Below, piece after piece: positions 16,436 to 25,019 of a stretch of DNA of 64,000 nucleotides. The notes beneath the pieces were generated by a model that made no database searches, was not told the origin of the DNA, and worked only from the letters and a program-made list of their open reading frames with translations. The DNA is taken from positions 1 to 64,000 of the forward strand of contig JAEEVR010000003.1 in assembly GCA_016290995.1 (NCBI GenBank), given 5' to 3'. This DNA is from Treponema sp. GTDB taxonomy: Bacteria; Spirochaetota; Spirochaetia; Treponematales; Treponemataceae. The position numbers and the translations under genes are program-made. Each line of letters begins with the position of its first letter. The first letter of the stretch is position 1.

Positions 16436-18526
16436 ATGGCAGGAATCGGCATACCGGGCGTCAGCGACAAATATAAAACCAATGATCTCGTAGAAGGTCT
16501 AATGAAAGTCGAACGCATCCCGCTTACAAGGGAGCAGGATACGCTCGAATCCTACAAGACGCAACAGAGCGCTTGGCGCGATGTTAATCAAAAAATGTCC
16601 TCACTGCGAGACAGCGTTAAAACACTCTACTCGTATGACAACCCATTCAACAACAAATTAGCCTCTTCAACTGATGAATTCGCTATAACAGCCGACGCCG
16701 GGCGGGACGCGGCTTTTGATTCATTTAAAATCGACGTAATCACGCCGGCAACTTGCGACCGCTTTTTAAGCAAGGAAATTGCCAAGGGCGAAGAAGTTCC
16801 AGAAGGAACATACACTTTTAAAACTGGCGACAAAACAATCTCATATAAATGGCGCGGCGGAAAAATCGAGGACTTTATCACGTCCTTGAACAAGCGCGGC
16901 GCCAACACAATCAAGGCGTCTTTAATCGGCGTCAACAAGGGCCAAAAAGCGCTCTTGATTGAATCGCTCAAAACAGGCGCCGAAAACCGTTTGGTCTTTG
17001 AAGACGCGGCCTTGGATTACGCCTTGGACAAAGAAATGGTAAGAAAGACCGCTTCAAAATCCACGACTTTTGGAACAAGGGCAAGCGACTTGGCCTCCCC
17101 TTCCGCCGACTCGATTTCGCAAGCCGAGCAAGAGGGAATGCCCGAGCTTTCGGCCGCCAACGTAAAGGCTTCAAAGACAGGCCTTTTGGTAGGCCCGCGC
17201 GGCGGCGGCGAGATAAAGATTCCGGCCGCGGTGGCGTCCAACGAAAATTCGCGGGTCGAGTTTACGATTAAGGCAAGAAAGACAAGCGACATTACAACGG
17301 CTATTAACCAAGGCCTTGACGCGCCCGACATTCCAGGCGCGGGAAGCATAACATTTGGCGGCGTCACGGTAGAAAACAAGGCCAGCGAAACCGGAATACC
17401 CGCTCCCGAAAAACCAAAAGAGGACTTGCAGGAAATAAGAAGCAACTCAGTATTGTACGCGGTCTTGGAAGACGGAACTGAAAGCGAAATCGAAGTTCCC
17501 GCCGCGGCTTGGGAATTTGACGCAAAGACCGGCCAAGGCCAAGAAGTAAGGATAGGCGTTGACGCAAGAAAGTTTCCGGGCATCAAGGCCCTTTCAATAA
17601 AGAACCGCAACACCGGCGTTGAGCTTGAAGTAAGCGCGATGACCGCCTTTGACGCAAAAAAAGATTTGGGCTACGAAGCCGTTCACGCGATAAGCGAGGC
17701 CGGAGACGCGGTGATCAAGTACGAAGGAATAACGATAACCCGTCCGCAAAACGACATCGACGACGTCGTTCCCGGAGTGACGCTGCACGTAAACGAAAAG
17801 ACCGAAAGGACCGCAACGATTTCAATCAAGCCCGACACAGAAAGCGCCAAGGACGCATTGATTCAATTTGTCGGAAAGTACAACCAGACCGTGGCCGAGA
17901 TGAACATTCTTAGCCAAAACAAGCCGGAAATCATTCAAGAGCTGGACTACCTTACCAGCGACGAAAAAGAAAGCTACCAAAAAAAGCTGGGCCTTTTCTT
18001 TAACGACTTTAGCTTGTCCAGCGCCAAAGGCTCGATGCAAAGAATAATAACGGCGCAATACAAATTTTCAGAAAACGCCGAAATCACGATGCTCAACCAA
18101 ATCGGAATCTCGACAAACGCCACAAACTATTCGGGCTACAACCCCGGAAAAATGCGCGGCTACCTTGAGATTGACGAAAAAAAACTTGACGAAAATTTAA
18201 AGAACAACCTTGAGGACATAAAGAAAATCTTTGGCTACGATTCCGACGGAGACTTAATCGTGGACTCAGGAATCGGCTATCTTATCGACAAGCAGCTTAC
18301 CAGCTACGTTCAGACTGGCGGAATCTTGGCAAACAAAGACAGCGTCCTTAACAGGCAAATCGACTCGACACAAAAAAAGATAACAAAGCTTGAGCGACAG
18401 CTTGACGACAAAGAAGCCGAGCTTAGAGCCAAGTACGGCCAGATGGAAGGGGCTCTTAATTCGTTGGAAAAGCAACAAGAGGGAATCACAAACTTTACAA
18501 AGCAAAACCAGCGAAACAACAATTAA
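16436..18526 (+). CDS. fliD: Flagellar filament cap / hook-associated protein 2
   Basis: A 696-aa FliD, the cap that assembles flagellin subunits at the filament tip. The N-terminal domain begins GIPGVSDKYKTNDLVEGLMKVERIPL and QQSAWRDVNQKMSSLRDSV. The centre (about 200-430) is expanded relative to enterobacterial FliD (about 470 aa), as known in treponemes, and contains a Pro/Glu-rich linker near residue 322. The C-terminal region (from about 480) has the FliD_C pattern with NQIGISTNA, and ends in a coiled coil (about 625-690) rich in Lys, Gln and Glu. The gene ends with NNN. It is followed at 13 nt by the unknown gene 18540 in the same unit. Confidence 0.95.
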   Translation: MAGIGIPGVSDKYKTNDLVEGLMKVERIPLTREQDTLESYKTQQSAWRDVNQKMSSLRDSVKTLYSYDNPFNNKLASSTDEFAITADAGRDAAFDSFKIDVITPATCDRFLSKEIAKGEEVPEGTYTFKTGDKTISYKWRGGKIEDFITSLNKRGANTIKASLIGVNKGQKALLIESLKTGAENRLVFEDAALDYALDKEMVRKTASKSTTFGTRASDLASPSADSISQAEQEGMPELSAANVKASKTGLLVGPRGGGEIKIPAAVASNENSRVEFTIKARKTSDITTAINQGLDAPDIPGAGSITFGGVTVENKASETGIPAPEKPKEDLQEIRSNSVLYAVLEDGTESEIEVPAAAWEFDAKTGQGQEVRIGVDARKFPGIKALSIKNRNTGVELEVSAMTAFDAKKDLGYEAVHAISEAGDAVIKYEGITITRPQNDIDDVVPGVTLHVNEKTERTATISIKPDTESAKDALIQFVGKYNQTVAEMNILSQNKPEIIQELDYLTSDEKESYQKKLGLFFNDFSLSSAKGSMQRIITAQYKFSENAEITMLNQIGISTNATNYSGYNPGKMRGYLEIDEKKLDENLKNNLEDIKKIFGYDSDGDLIVDSGIGYLIDKQLTSYVQTGGILANKDSVLNRQIDSTQKKITKLERQLDDKEAELRAKYGQMEGALNSLEKQQEGITNFTKQNQRNNN

Positions 18527-18539
18527 CGAGGGGTGAAAA

Positions 18540-19130
18540 ATGGAACTTTATTTGAACGAACAAAAATTAGACATAACTTTGGAAAACGAAAAAACTGTCG
18601 GCGACGTTTTGCGCTCCTTTGAGCAAACCGCGTCGCAAAACAAATGCGCGACTGTCGGAATAAAAATCGACGGAAAGCAAATCGAAGCGCAGGACTTTGA
18701 CAAAGCCGCCGACCAGCCGATCGAAAGCGCAAAGCGAATCGACCTTACCGTTGTTTCCGAAGACGCCGTCGCCGACGCGTTTAAAAAAGCCTCCGCCGAC
18801 ATCAAGGACACCGTGGAGCTTTTGACGCAGATTCCCGCGCAGCTGCAAAACGGCGGCGACTCAAAGGCCAAGGCTTCCATCGCGCGCCTTGCCGACGTAG
18901 TGGACAACTTTTGCCACATCATCGCCCTTTCAACCTTGTTCCCCGAAAGATTCGCGGCGATTAAAATAGACGGAAAGAATTTAAGCGCCTTCTTTGAAGA
19001 CTTTATGCCGATTTTCAACGACTTGAACGGCGCGCTATCAAACGGCGACACAGTCACCCTTGGCGACTTGGCGGAATACGAAATCAGCCCTCGCCTTACC
19101 GCCCTTGCGGAAGCGGTAAAAAACATTTAG
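18540..19130 (+). CDS. Uncharacterised protein between fliD and PilZ gene
   Basis: A 196-aa soluble protein whose family is not recognised. The ATG follows AACGAGGGGTGAAAA. The first 75 residues (MELYLNEQKLDITLENEKTV, then VGIKIDGKQI and RIDLTVV) resemble a ubiquitin-like beta-grasp arrangement. The remainder is predicted helical and acidic, with two conspicuous segments, ARLADVVDNFCHIIALSTLF and FFEDFMPIFNDLNGALSNGD. No signal peptide or membrane helix. Its fixed place between fliD and a PilZ gene suggests a cytoplasmic flagellar role such as export chaperone or regulator; that is inference from position. Confidence 0.75.
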   Translation: MELYLNEQKLDITLENEKTVGDVLRSFEQTASQNKCATVGIKIDGKQIEAQDFDKAADQPIESAKRIDLTVVSEDAVADAFKKASADIKDTVELLTQIPAQLQNGGDSKAKASIARLADVVDNFCHIIALSTLFPERFAAIKIDGKNLSAFFEDFMPIFNDLNGALSNGDTVTLGDLAEYEISPRLTALAEAVKNI

Positions 19131-19139
19131 GAGTTTAAG

Positions 19140-20216
19140 ATGGACGCGACAGGATCGCCTTTAGCGGCAAGACAGACAGCCCTTCCCTACACAGTCATGG
19201 CCTTTGCCTTGGTCGGCATCGGCGTGTTGTTTTTGCTTTGGATTGTTTGGAAGATTCTTCAAAAAAGAAAGGAATCTCCGGAATACATCGAAGCGCAAAA
19301 GAACAGGCCCACGACGATAAAAGACATCCAGGCTTTGGCAAAAAAGATTTCCTTGACGCGCCAAGAAGCGCTCTTGCTGTACAACATTTGCTTTAGGCAA
19401 AAGGCAAGAAACATCTACTACTTGTGGAACGACGAAGAATATTTGGACGGACTTTTGCGCGAAGAATTTTTAAGGCTTAGGCAAAAGAACGCCGAGTCCG
19501 ACGTTTACGAAGTTTTTAAATTAAAGAGCCGCCTTGAAAGAATCGAGCGCATGCAGCACAGCATTCCGTCAAGCCACAGCATCCCCGAAGGCGAGACCTT
19601 GACTTTGCCGGCTACAGGCGGCCGCTTTTATTCGTTCAAGATTAGAAAAAACGACCAAGACAGCCTTGTCCTCGAAGTTCCCAAAAATTTGGAAGGAACG
19701 GAATTCTGCCCAAAGCCGTTGGACAAAATCGTAATGACTTACATGACAAAACGCGGCACCCAGTACGTCCTTTCTTCAAGAGTGATTCGCTTTCAGCACG
19801 GAGCGGGCGGCGTCCACGAAATGGTCATAAACCATTCCAACGCAGTAAGCATGCAAAACCGCCGCCAATGGAAGCGCATCAACATCGGAAACAAATGCCT
19901 ATTTAGCGCGGTTGAGGAAAAAACCGGAAGACGCGGCGAAGTCACCTACAGTCCCAAAGAAAACAAATACGAAGGAACTTTGGCGGACGTCAGCGCCGGC
20001 GGCTGCATGATTAAAACGCAATTGCCTATAAAACGCGACCAAAAATTGTGGATAAAAATAAACCTTCCCGAACGGGGAGAATTTGAAGCCTACGGTCTGA
20101 TTGTAAGCGCGCAAAAGAACAACGAGACAAACGAGTTTGCGCTGCACATTTCGTTCATCGAAATCGATGAAAAGGACAGAAACGACATTTTCGCGTTTGT
20201 CTACAATTATCAATAA
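19140..20216 (+). CDS. Membrane-anchored PilZ-domain protein
   Basis: A 358-aa protein with one N-terminal membrane helix (about residues 16-40), a basic juxtamembrane segment, and a helical/beta middle (residues 60-230). The C-terminal PilZ domain (about 235-355) has an intact c-di-GMP site: RQWKR near residue 243 (RxxxR) and DVSAGG near residue 284 (D/NxSxxG). It therefore probably binds cyclic di-GMP and links it to motility, fitting its place behind fliD and the presence of an HD-GYP protein elsewhere in the window. The ATG follows TTTAGGAGTTTAAG. It is the last gene of the flagellar run; a separate promoter follows. Confidence 0.9.
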   Translation: MDATGSPLAARQTALPYTVMAFALVGIGVLFLLWIVWKILQKRKESPEYIEAQKNRPTTIKDIQALAKKISLTRQEALLLYNICFRQKARNIYYLWNDEEYLDGLLREEFLRLRQKNAESDVYEVFKLKSRLERIERMQHSIPSSHSIPEGETLTLPATGGRFYSFKIRKNDQDSLVLEVPKNLEGTEFCPKPLDKIVMTYMTKRGTQYVLSSRVIRFQHGAGGVHEMVINHSNAVSMQNRRQWKRINIGNKCLFSAVEEKTGRRGEVTYSPKENKYEGTLADVSAGGCMIKTQLPIKRDQKLWIKINLPERGEFEAYGLIVSAQKNNETNEFALHISFIEIDEKDRNDIFAFVYNYQ

Positions 20217-20220
20217 CGAC

Positions 20221-20250
20221 TTGATATTATAACGCAAACCGCGCTATAAT
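20221..20250 (+). promoter_or_regulatory. Sigma-70 promoter for the tsaE-tsaB unit
   Basis: TTGATA (20221-20226), 18-bp spacer, TATAAT (20245-20250), followed by a short leader with CGGAG before the ATG at 20268. Confidence 0.75.
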
Positions 20251-20267
20251 GGCTGGACACGGAGAAT

Positions 20268-20531
20268 ATGACAGTACTTGAGCTAAAGGATGTTGCGCGT
20301 GAACCTGGCGCCATTTATTACATAAGACGCTACAGGGCCATTGCCAGCTTAAAGTTGCCGACAGAAATTGTTGATTCAAACATAGAATTCAGCATAGAAA
20401 CTGGGCCGCTTGGAGACAAAATAATAGAAGTTGAACTCTTGACCCAGCCGAACTATCCGGCTCTCCCGATCATTAAGGCGCTTAGGGAATTCATAAACGA
20501 AAACGACAATTCGGGAACCCTGCCGATATGA
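20268..20531 (+). CDS. Small uncharacterised protein upstream of tsaE
   Basis: An 87-aa protein, unrecognised. It has a mixed alpha/beta look with VLELKDVAREPGAIYYIRRY at the N-terminus, a central acidic beta region and a C-terminal helix IIKALREFINEND. No signal or membrane segment. The start is fixed by ACACGGAGAAT and its own promoter. Its end overlaps the tsaE start by 4 bp (ATGA), so it is translationally coupled to tsaE and likely a cytoplasmic protein; function is not inferable. Confidence 0.75.
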   Translation: MTVLELKDVAREPGAIYYIRRYRAIASLKLPTEIVDSNIEFSIETGPLGDKIIEVELLTQPNYPALPIIKALREFINENDNSGTLPI

Positions 20532-21004
20532 CATTCCACACGTCCAGCGCGGAAGAAACCCAAGAACTGGGAAAACGCTTGGGCTCTTTTCTTAAGAAAG
20601 GAGACGTAATCGCGCTTCAAGGCCCCTTGGCGGCCGGAAAAACCACCCTTACAAAAGGCATCGCCCTCTCTTTGGGCGTCAAGGACACAATCACAAGCCC
20701 CACTTTTTGCTTGATCTCGGAATACGAAGGAAAAATTCCCCTTTACCATTTTGACGTTTACCGCTTGCAAGGAGCGGACGACTTTGCCAACTTGGGAGCG
20801 GAAGACATGATTTACGGCGACGGCGTTTGCTTGATTGAATGGAGCGAAAAGATAATGGACGAGCTTCCCAAAAAGACAATCATAATCAGGCTGGAAGTTT
20901 GCCAGGCGGACAAGGACGGCTCGAAAGACCCAAACGCCGCCGCCACGCGCCGCGCGATTTACATAGAAAACTGGCCCTACGAAAACTTTGGGGAGGCAAA
21001 ATGA
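20528..21004 (+). CDS. tsaE: tRNA threonylcarbamoyladenosine biosynthesis ATPase TsaE
   Basis: A 158-aa P-loop protein of the t6A-synthesis machinery. Motifs: Walker A GPLAAGKTTLTKG near residue 36, TSPTFCLISEY, HFDVYRL and IEWSEKI, all typical of TsaE. It regulates the TsaB-TsaD complex that modifies A37 of ANN-decoding tRNAs. It overlaps the upstream small gene and the downstream tsaB by 4 bp each. tsaD and tsaC are not in the window. Confidence 0.95.
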   Translation: MTFHTSSAEETQELGKRLGSFLKKGDVIALQGPLAAGKTTLTKGIALSLGVKDTITSPTFCLISEYEGKIPLYHFDVYRLQGADDFANLGAEDMIYGDGVCLIEWSEKIMDELPKKTIIIRLEVCQADKDGSKDPNAAATRRAIYIENWPYENFGEAK

Positions 21005-21825
21005 AAGCGCTAGCATTGGACACGGCGATTTCTTGCATACAAATCGCGGCAAAAAACGACGACTATTTGGCAAGCCTTACGCTGGACATCGGCATGAGGC
21101 AGAGCGAAAAGCTTTTGCCCGCCATCGATTATGTTTTAAAGCAAGCCGACTTAACGCCCGGCGACTTGGACTACACGGTTTTGACACAAGGCCCCGGCTC
21201 TTTTACGGGCTTGCGCTTGGGCTTTGCCGCGCTTAAGGCGATCGAGCTTTTTGGCGGAAAGAAGGCGGCGGACGAGAATTCATCGCAAGCCCAAAAGGCG
21301 GGCGCAAACGAAAACTCGTTCCAAGACCAAAAGGCGGGCGGCCGCTCAAAAATCCCCCTTTACGGAATAAATTCCTTGGACGCATATGCCTGGCCCTTCA
21401 TGGACTTTGACGGAATCGTACTCCCGATCATCGACGCGCATAAAGACAAGTTTTACGCAAAGGCTTTCTTAAACGGAAGCGAAATCCTCCCCTGCGACGA
21501 CTGGGACTTGCGCGCCCTGGAAGAAAAAGTTTTGGCCGCAAGCGAGAGCCTTTCGCAAGACCAAAAACTCGCGGCGAAAGAAACGATTCTAGTTTGCGGC
21601 CTTGAGGCAAAGGCTTTCGTTGACGCTTGCAAAGAAAACGATTTGTTCAAAGGAAAAAAAATCATCGCGCAAAGAGGCCGCGCAATTAGTTTGGAAAGCC
21701 TTTTCGCTTTGGCGGAAGAAAAAATTTCCAAGGGCCTTTCGCCGCTCGCCGACTACGACGGCCCCCAATACTACCGGGCCAGCGAGGCAGAGCGGAACGT
21801 CGCTGACGCTCCGTCCGCTCAATGA
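21001..21825 (+). CDS. tsaB: tRNA threonylcarbamoyladenosine biosynthesis protein TsaB
   Basis: A 274-aa TsaB, partner of TsaD in t6A formation. The ATG at 21001 overlaps the tsaE stop. Core motifs are ALDTAISCIQIAA, RQSEKLLPAIDYVL and TQGPGSFTGLRLGFAALKAIE. Compared with the family (about 220-240 aa) it carries an inserted pair of 12-residue repeats at residues 91-114 (DENSSQAQKAGA, NENSFQDQKAGG) and a related single copy at about 181-191 (SLSQDQKLA). These inserts correspond to a DNA repeat also seen in other genes here. They sit in regions that vary in the family and probably form surface loops. Confidence 0.93.
   Translation: MKALALDTAISCIQIAAKNDDYLASLTLDIGMRQSEKLLPAIDYVLKQADLTPGDLDYTVLTQGPGSFTGLRLGFAALKAIELFGGKKAADENSSQAQKAGANENSFQDQKAGGRSKIPLYGINSLDAYAWPFMDFDGIVLPIIDAHKDKFYAKAFLNGSEILPCDDWDLRALEEKVLAASESLSQDQKLAAKETILVCGLEAKAFVDACKENDLFKGKKIIAQRGRAISLESLFALAEEKISKGLSPLADYDGPQYYRASEAERNVADAPSAQ
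21271..21342 (+). repeat. 36-bp tandem repeat in tsaB (SQxQKAG family)
   Basis: Two 36-bp units (21271-21306, 21307-21342) share the core CAAG(C/A)CCAAAAGGCGGGC. A third, single, related copy is at 21541-21573 (TCGCAAGACCAAAA). Similar sequences occur at 57501-57533, 58708-58770, 35484-35513 and, in another frame, 9434-9502. Confidence 0.65.
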
Positions 21826-21847
21826 GTTTCCGCTTCGCGAAAACTCA
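21823..21847. terminator. Hairpin between convergent tsaB and mutS
   Basis: TGAGTTT (21823-21829) pairs with AAACTCA (21841-21847), with inner CGC-TTC-GCG. It begins on the tsaB stop codon and serves both converging genes, but lacks a T tract on either side. Confidence 0.45.
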
Positions 21848-21868
21848 CAGAATATTTGCAAGGAAAAA

Positions 21869-24472
21869 CTAACGGCCGCTGAGGGACTTTTTCCAGCGGC
21901 TAACAAGCTGCAGGGCGGCCATCGGCGTAAGGTTGTCAACGTCGGCGCTCAAAATTTCGTCAAGAACAATTTCTTCGTCGCTAAAAAGGCCAGGCGCGTT
22001 GAGCGCGCCTTGGGCGGGACTTTGAGCCGGCTCTTCTTGCGGCGCGGGAACGTTTTGAACCATCAAAGGCTTTTCGGAAGCGAGCGTCTGCAAATGTTTT
22101 AGAATCTGTCCAGCGCGGTCGATTACGCTTTGAGGAATTCCTGCAAGGCTGGCTACGTGAATGCCGTAAGAATTTTCGCTCGCGCCTTCCTTAATCTTTC
22201 GCATAAATATTACGGAGCCGTCCGTTTCCTTTACATCCATGCAAAGAAGGCGCATCGAAGAATGCTCCAAGCGCGTAAGCTCGTGGTAATGGGTGGCAAA
22301 AAGCGAGCGGCATTTTAGGCTGTTGAGCAAATGCTCGCTTACCGCCCAAGCGATTGAAAGGCCGTCTTCGGTGGAAGTTCCGCGGCCAACTTCGTCCATA
22401 ATAACAAGGGATCTCTCTGTGGCGCCGCGCAAGATGCGGGCGGTCTCGGTCATCTCGACCAAAAAGGTTGACTCGCCGCGGGCAAGGTTGTCGCTGGCTC
22501 CTACGCGGCAAAATATTTTGTCAACAAAACCGATTTTGGCCGCGTTTGCGGGAACGTAGCTTCCGGTTTGGGCAAGCAAGGCGATCAAGGCGCTTTGGCG
22601 CAAGTAGGTTGATTTGCCTGCCATGTTGGGGCCGGTTATAAGCAGGAACGATGGCTCTCCCCTTGCGACCATCTCTATGTCGTTTGGAACAAATTCGCCG
22701 GAAGGCAAATGCGCCTCGACAACCGGATGCCGGCCGGCCTTAATGTCAAAGTCAAGGCTGTCGTCAACAATCGGCTGAACCCAACGGCCAACGCGCGCGG
22801 CGTAAGCGAACGAGGCGGAAACGTCTGTGTAAGCGACAGCTTTTGCAAGACTCATTAAATACGGAACGTAAGGTTCGATCTGAGAGCGAACTTCCATAAA
22901 CAAAGCGCGCTCAGTTTCAATAATGTTTACGCTGGCGCTGTTCAACTCGCGCTCAAGCTCTTGCAATTTTTCGGTCGTGTAGCGGTCGGCGTTTGTAAGA
23001 GCGCGCCTCATTATAAAATGGCTTGGAACCTTGTCCAAGCGGCCGCGCGAGACTTCCAAAAAGTAGCCGGCCAAATTGTTGTGCTTTACCTTGAGGTTTT
23101 GGATTCCCGTGGCCGCGATTTCTTCGGCAAGATAGTCGTCCAAGATTTTATTAAAGTTGTCGTGGACTTCCCTGTAATGGTCCAGCTCTTTTGAGTAGCC
23201 AGCGCGGATCAAGCGGCCTTCGGTAAAGACCGTTGAAGGATCGTCGCAAATCGCGCGGCCAATCAAGTCGATTATAAAGCGGGCGCCGTCCTCGTCCATC
23301 ATTCCAAAATCATAAGAAGAAAGAGATGCCTGGATCTCAAGCCAAGCCTTTAGGCTTTCGGCCAAGGCCGCCAAATCCTTTGCGTGCGCCTTTTGCATGG
23401 CAACGCGGCCTGCCAAACGCTCAATGTCCAAAATTCCGGCAAGCTTTTCGCGGCAAAAGACGGAAAGGCTTTCGTTTTCAAAAAACATTTTTACGTGATT
23501 CTGGCGGGCGGCGATTTTTTTTATGTCAACCAGCGGGAACGAAAGCCATTGGCGGACGGCGCGGTTTCCCATCGCAGTAAGCGTGTAGTTTACGCATTCA
23601 AGCAAGGTGAACTTTGAAGAGCCGTCGCGAAGGTTTTGAAGTATTTCCAAATTGCGCCTGGAAGAATCGTCGATCAAAACGTAATCGCTGTCTTGGTAAA
23701 CCTTGATTCCCGCGATGTGCGAAAGCTCGGCGTTTGTTGTCTTGTCCAAGTAGTCAAGCAAAAATCCGGCAGGCGCGACTTCGGGGCTGGACTCGTCAAG
23801 CCCAAAGGAAGCCAAGCTCTTTGTCTTAAACTGGCGGGTAAGGCGGGCAAAAGAAGTCTCGCTAGAAAAATGCCAATCCGGGTAATAAGAAACAAGCAAA
23901 TGCGGAACGGAGCCAAGCGCCTGCTTTATGTCGCCGTTGTCCCTTAATGACTGGGGGAGCAAAAGCTCTTTGGGGCTTGCGCGGTCCAATTCCTTGGCAA
24001 AGTTTTCGGCCATTTTTGAGGCGGGCCAAGAGGTGGCCAAAAATTCCGAAGTGCTTACGTCAACAAAGGCAAAGCCCGCCCTTCCCTTGCTGACCGAAAG
24101 AGCGGCCAAAAAGTTGTTGCTTCCGCGGTCAAGGTAGTCGTCGTCCACAACCGTTCCCGGAGTGATGACCTCGACGACTTTGCGTTCGGTAAGGCCGCCG
24201 CCTGGACTGATTTCTCCAACCTGTTCCGCGATGGCAAGCTTTTTTCCAAGGCGCAACAATCTGGCAATGTAAACTTTGGCGGCATGGTAAGGAATGCCGC
24301 ACATTGGCGAGGCGCCTCTGTGCGTAAGGGTTAGATTGATAAGGCGCGAAACTTCTTTTGCGTCGTCGTCGAACATTTCATAAAAATCTCCGAGACGGAA
24401 CAAAAGAATTTCGTCTTTATGATCGTTCTTTAGCTTGTTGTATTGCTCCATTAAAGGAGTCAGTTCGGCCAT
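21869..24472 (-). CDS. mutS: DNA mismatch repair protein MutS
   Basis: An 867-aa MutS1. The mismatch-reading GDFYEMF motif is at residues 28-34 (Phe30-x-Glu32), the connector and lever domains follow, and the ATPase has Walker A GPNMAGKST at 614-622, then GESTFLVEM, Walker B VIMDEVGRGTST and the FATHYHEL helix. It recognises mismatches and recruits MutL. The ATG overlaps the ompH stop (TAATG). It is the last gene of tamB-bamA-ompH-mutS, the same order as in Treponema pallidum. The short tail after residue 800 includes a Pro/Gln-rich linker before a C-terminal helix. Confidence 0.97.
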   Translation of the reverse strand: MAELTPLMEQYNKLKNDHKDEILLFRLGDFYEMFDDDAKEVSRLINLTLTHRGASPMCGIPYHAAKVYIARLLRLGKKLAIAEQVGEISPGGGLTERKVVEVITPGTVVDDDYLDRGSNNFLAALSVSKGRAGFAFVDVSTSEFLATSWPASKMAENFAKELDRASPKELLLPQSLRDNGDIKQALGSVPHLLVSYYPDWHFSSETSFARLTRQFKTKSLASFGLDESSPEVAPAGFLLDYLDKTTNAELSHIAGIKVYQDSDYVLIDDSSRRNLEILQNLRDGSSKFTLLECVNYTLTAMGNRAVRQWLSFPLVDIKKIAARQNHVKMFFENESLSVFCREKLAGILDIERLAGRVAMQKAHAKDLAALAESLKAWLEIQASLSSYDFGMMDEDGARFIIDLIGRAICDDPSTVFTEGRLIRAGYSKELDHYREVHDNFNKILDDYLAEEIAATGIQNLKVKHNNLAGYFLEVSRGRLDKVPSHFIMRRALTNADRYTTEKLQELERELNSASVNIIETERALFMEVRSQIEPYVPYLMSLAKAVAYTDVSASFAYAARVGRWVQPIVDDSLDFDIKAGRHPVVEAHLPSGEFVPNDIEMVARGEPSFLLITGPNMAGKSTYLRQSALIALLAQTGSYVPANAAKIGFVDKIFCRVGASDNLARGESTFLVEMTETARILRGATERSLVIMDEVGRGTSTEDGLSIAWAVSEHLLNSLKCRSLFATHYHELTRLEHSSMRLLCMDVKETDGSVIFMRKIKEGASENSYGIHVASLAGIPQSVIDRAGQILKHLQTLASEKPLMVQNVPAPQEEPAQSPAQGALNAPGLFSDEEIVLDEILSADVDNLTPMAALQLVSRWKKSLSGR

Positions 24473-25002
24473 TATTGCTGTTCCAAAGACTCAATGACTT
24501 TGTCCGTAATGTCAACAGCCGGACTATACCACAAGATCGAGTTGCTTTGCTGCAAGTTGATTACCATAGAAAGGCCCTCGTTTTCGGCGACCTTTTTGAT
24601 GGTGCGGTTGAGGTTCTTGTAGAACTCGTTGTTGTTTGAAAGGTTGTTCTTGATGTTGTTCAACTCAGTGTTTTTTTGCTGAGTGTAAGTCTTAAGGCTG
24701 GAAGACTTGATTCTGATGGAATCTTGATAGCTCTTTACCTCGGCGTCCATTCCCAAGTCTTGGGCTTCCTGAAGCTTTGTTTGCAAAGAACGGATTTCGT
24801 CGGCGCGGCGAGAGATTTCTTCTTGGAACGCGGCGCGCTTTTCTTCATAGGCTTTTACCGCCGAAGAGTTTCTAAAAAACTGCTCGTAAACTTTTGTTGT
24901 GTCCACGACTCCAAAGTTGGTTATATGCTGCTGGGCGAACAAGGCTCCGGCCGCAAAAAGCGAAAAGGCAAAGGCAATAGTCTTCTTTGAAAAAAGTTTC
25001 AT
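24472..25002 (-). CDS. OmpH/Skp-family periplasmic chaperone
   Basis: A 176-aa secreted protein. The ATG at 25002 starts a clear signal peptide (KLFSKKTIAFAFSLFAAGALFAQ) and has AGGAGATTTGCT before it; the longer frame is rejected. The mature part is a long coiled coil (about 45-135) rich in Glu, Gln and Lys, as in Skp/OmpH, flanked by FGVVDTTKVYEQF and ADI-type C-terminal beta sequence (SILWYSPAVDITDKVI). It should hold unfolded outer-membrane proteins for delivery to BamA, whose gene lies directly upstream. Confidence 0.92.
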   Translation of the reverse strand: MKLFSKKTIAFAFSLFAAGALFAQQHITNFGVVDTTKVYEQFFRNSSAVKAYEEKRAAFQEEISRRADEIRSLQTKLQEAQDLGMDAEVKSYQDSIRIKSSSLKTYTQQKNTELNNIKNNLSNNNEFYKNLNRTIKKVAENEGLSMVINLQQSNSILWYSPAVDITDKVIESLEQQ

Positions 25003-25019
25003 AGCAAATCTCCTAAAAA

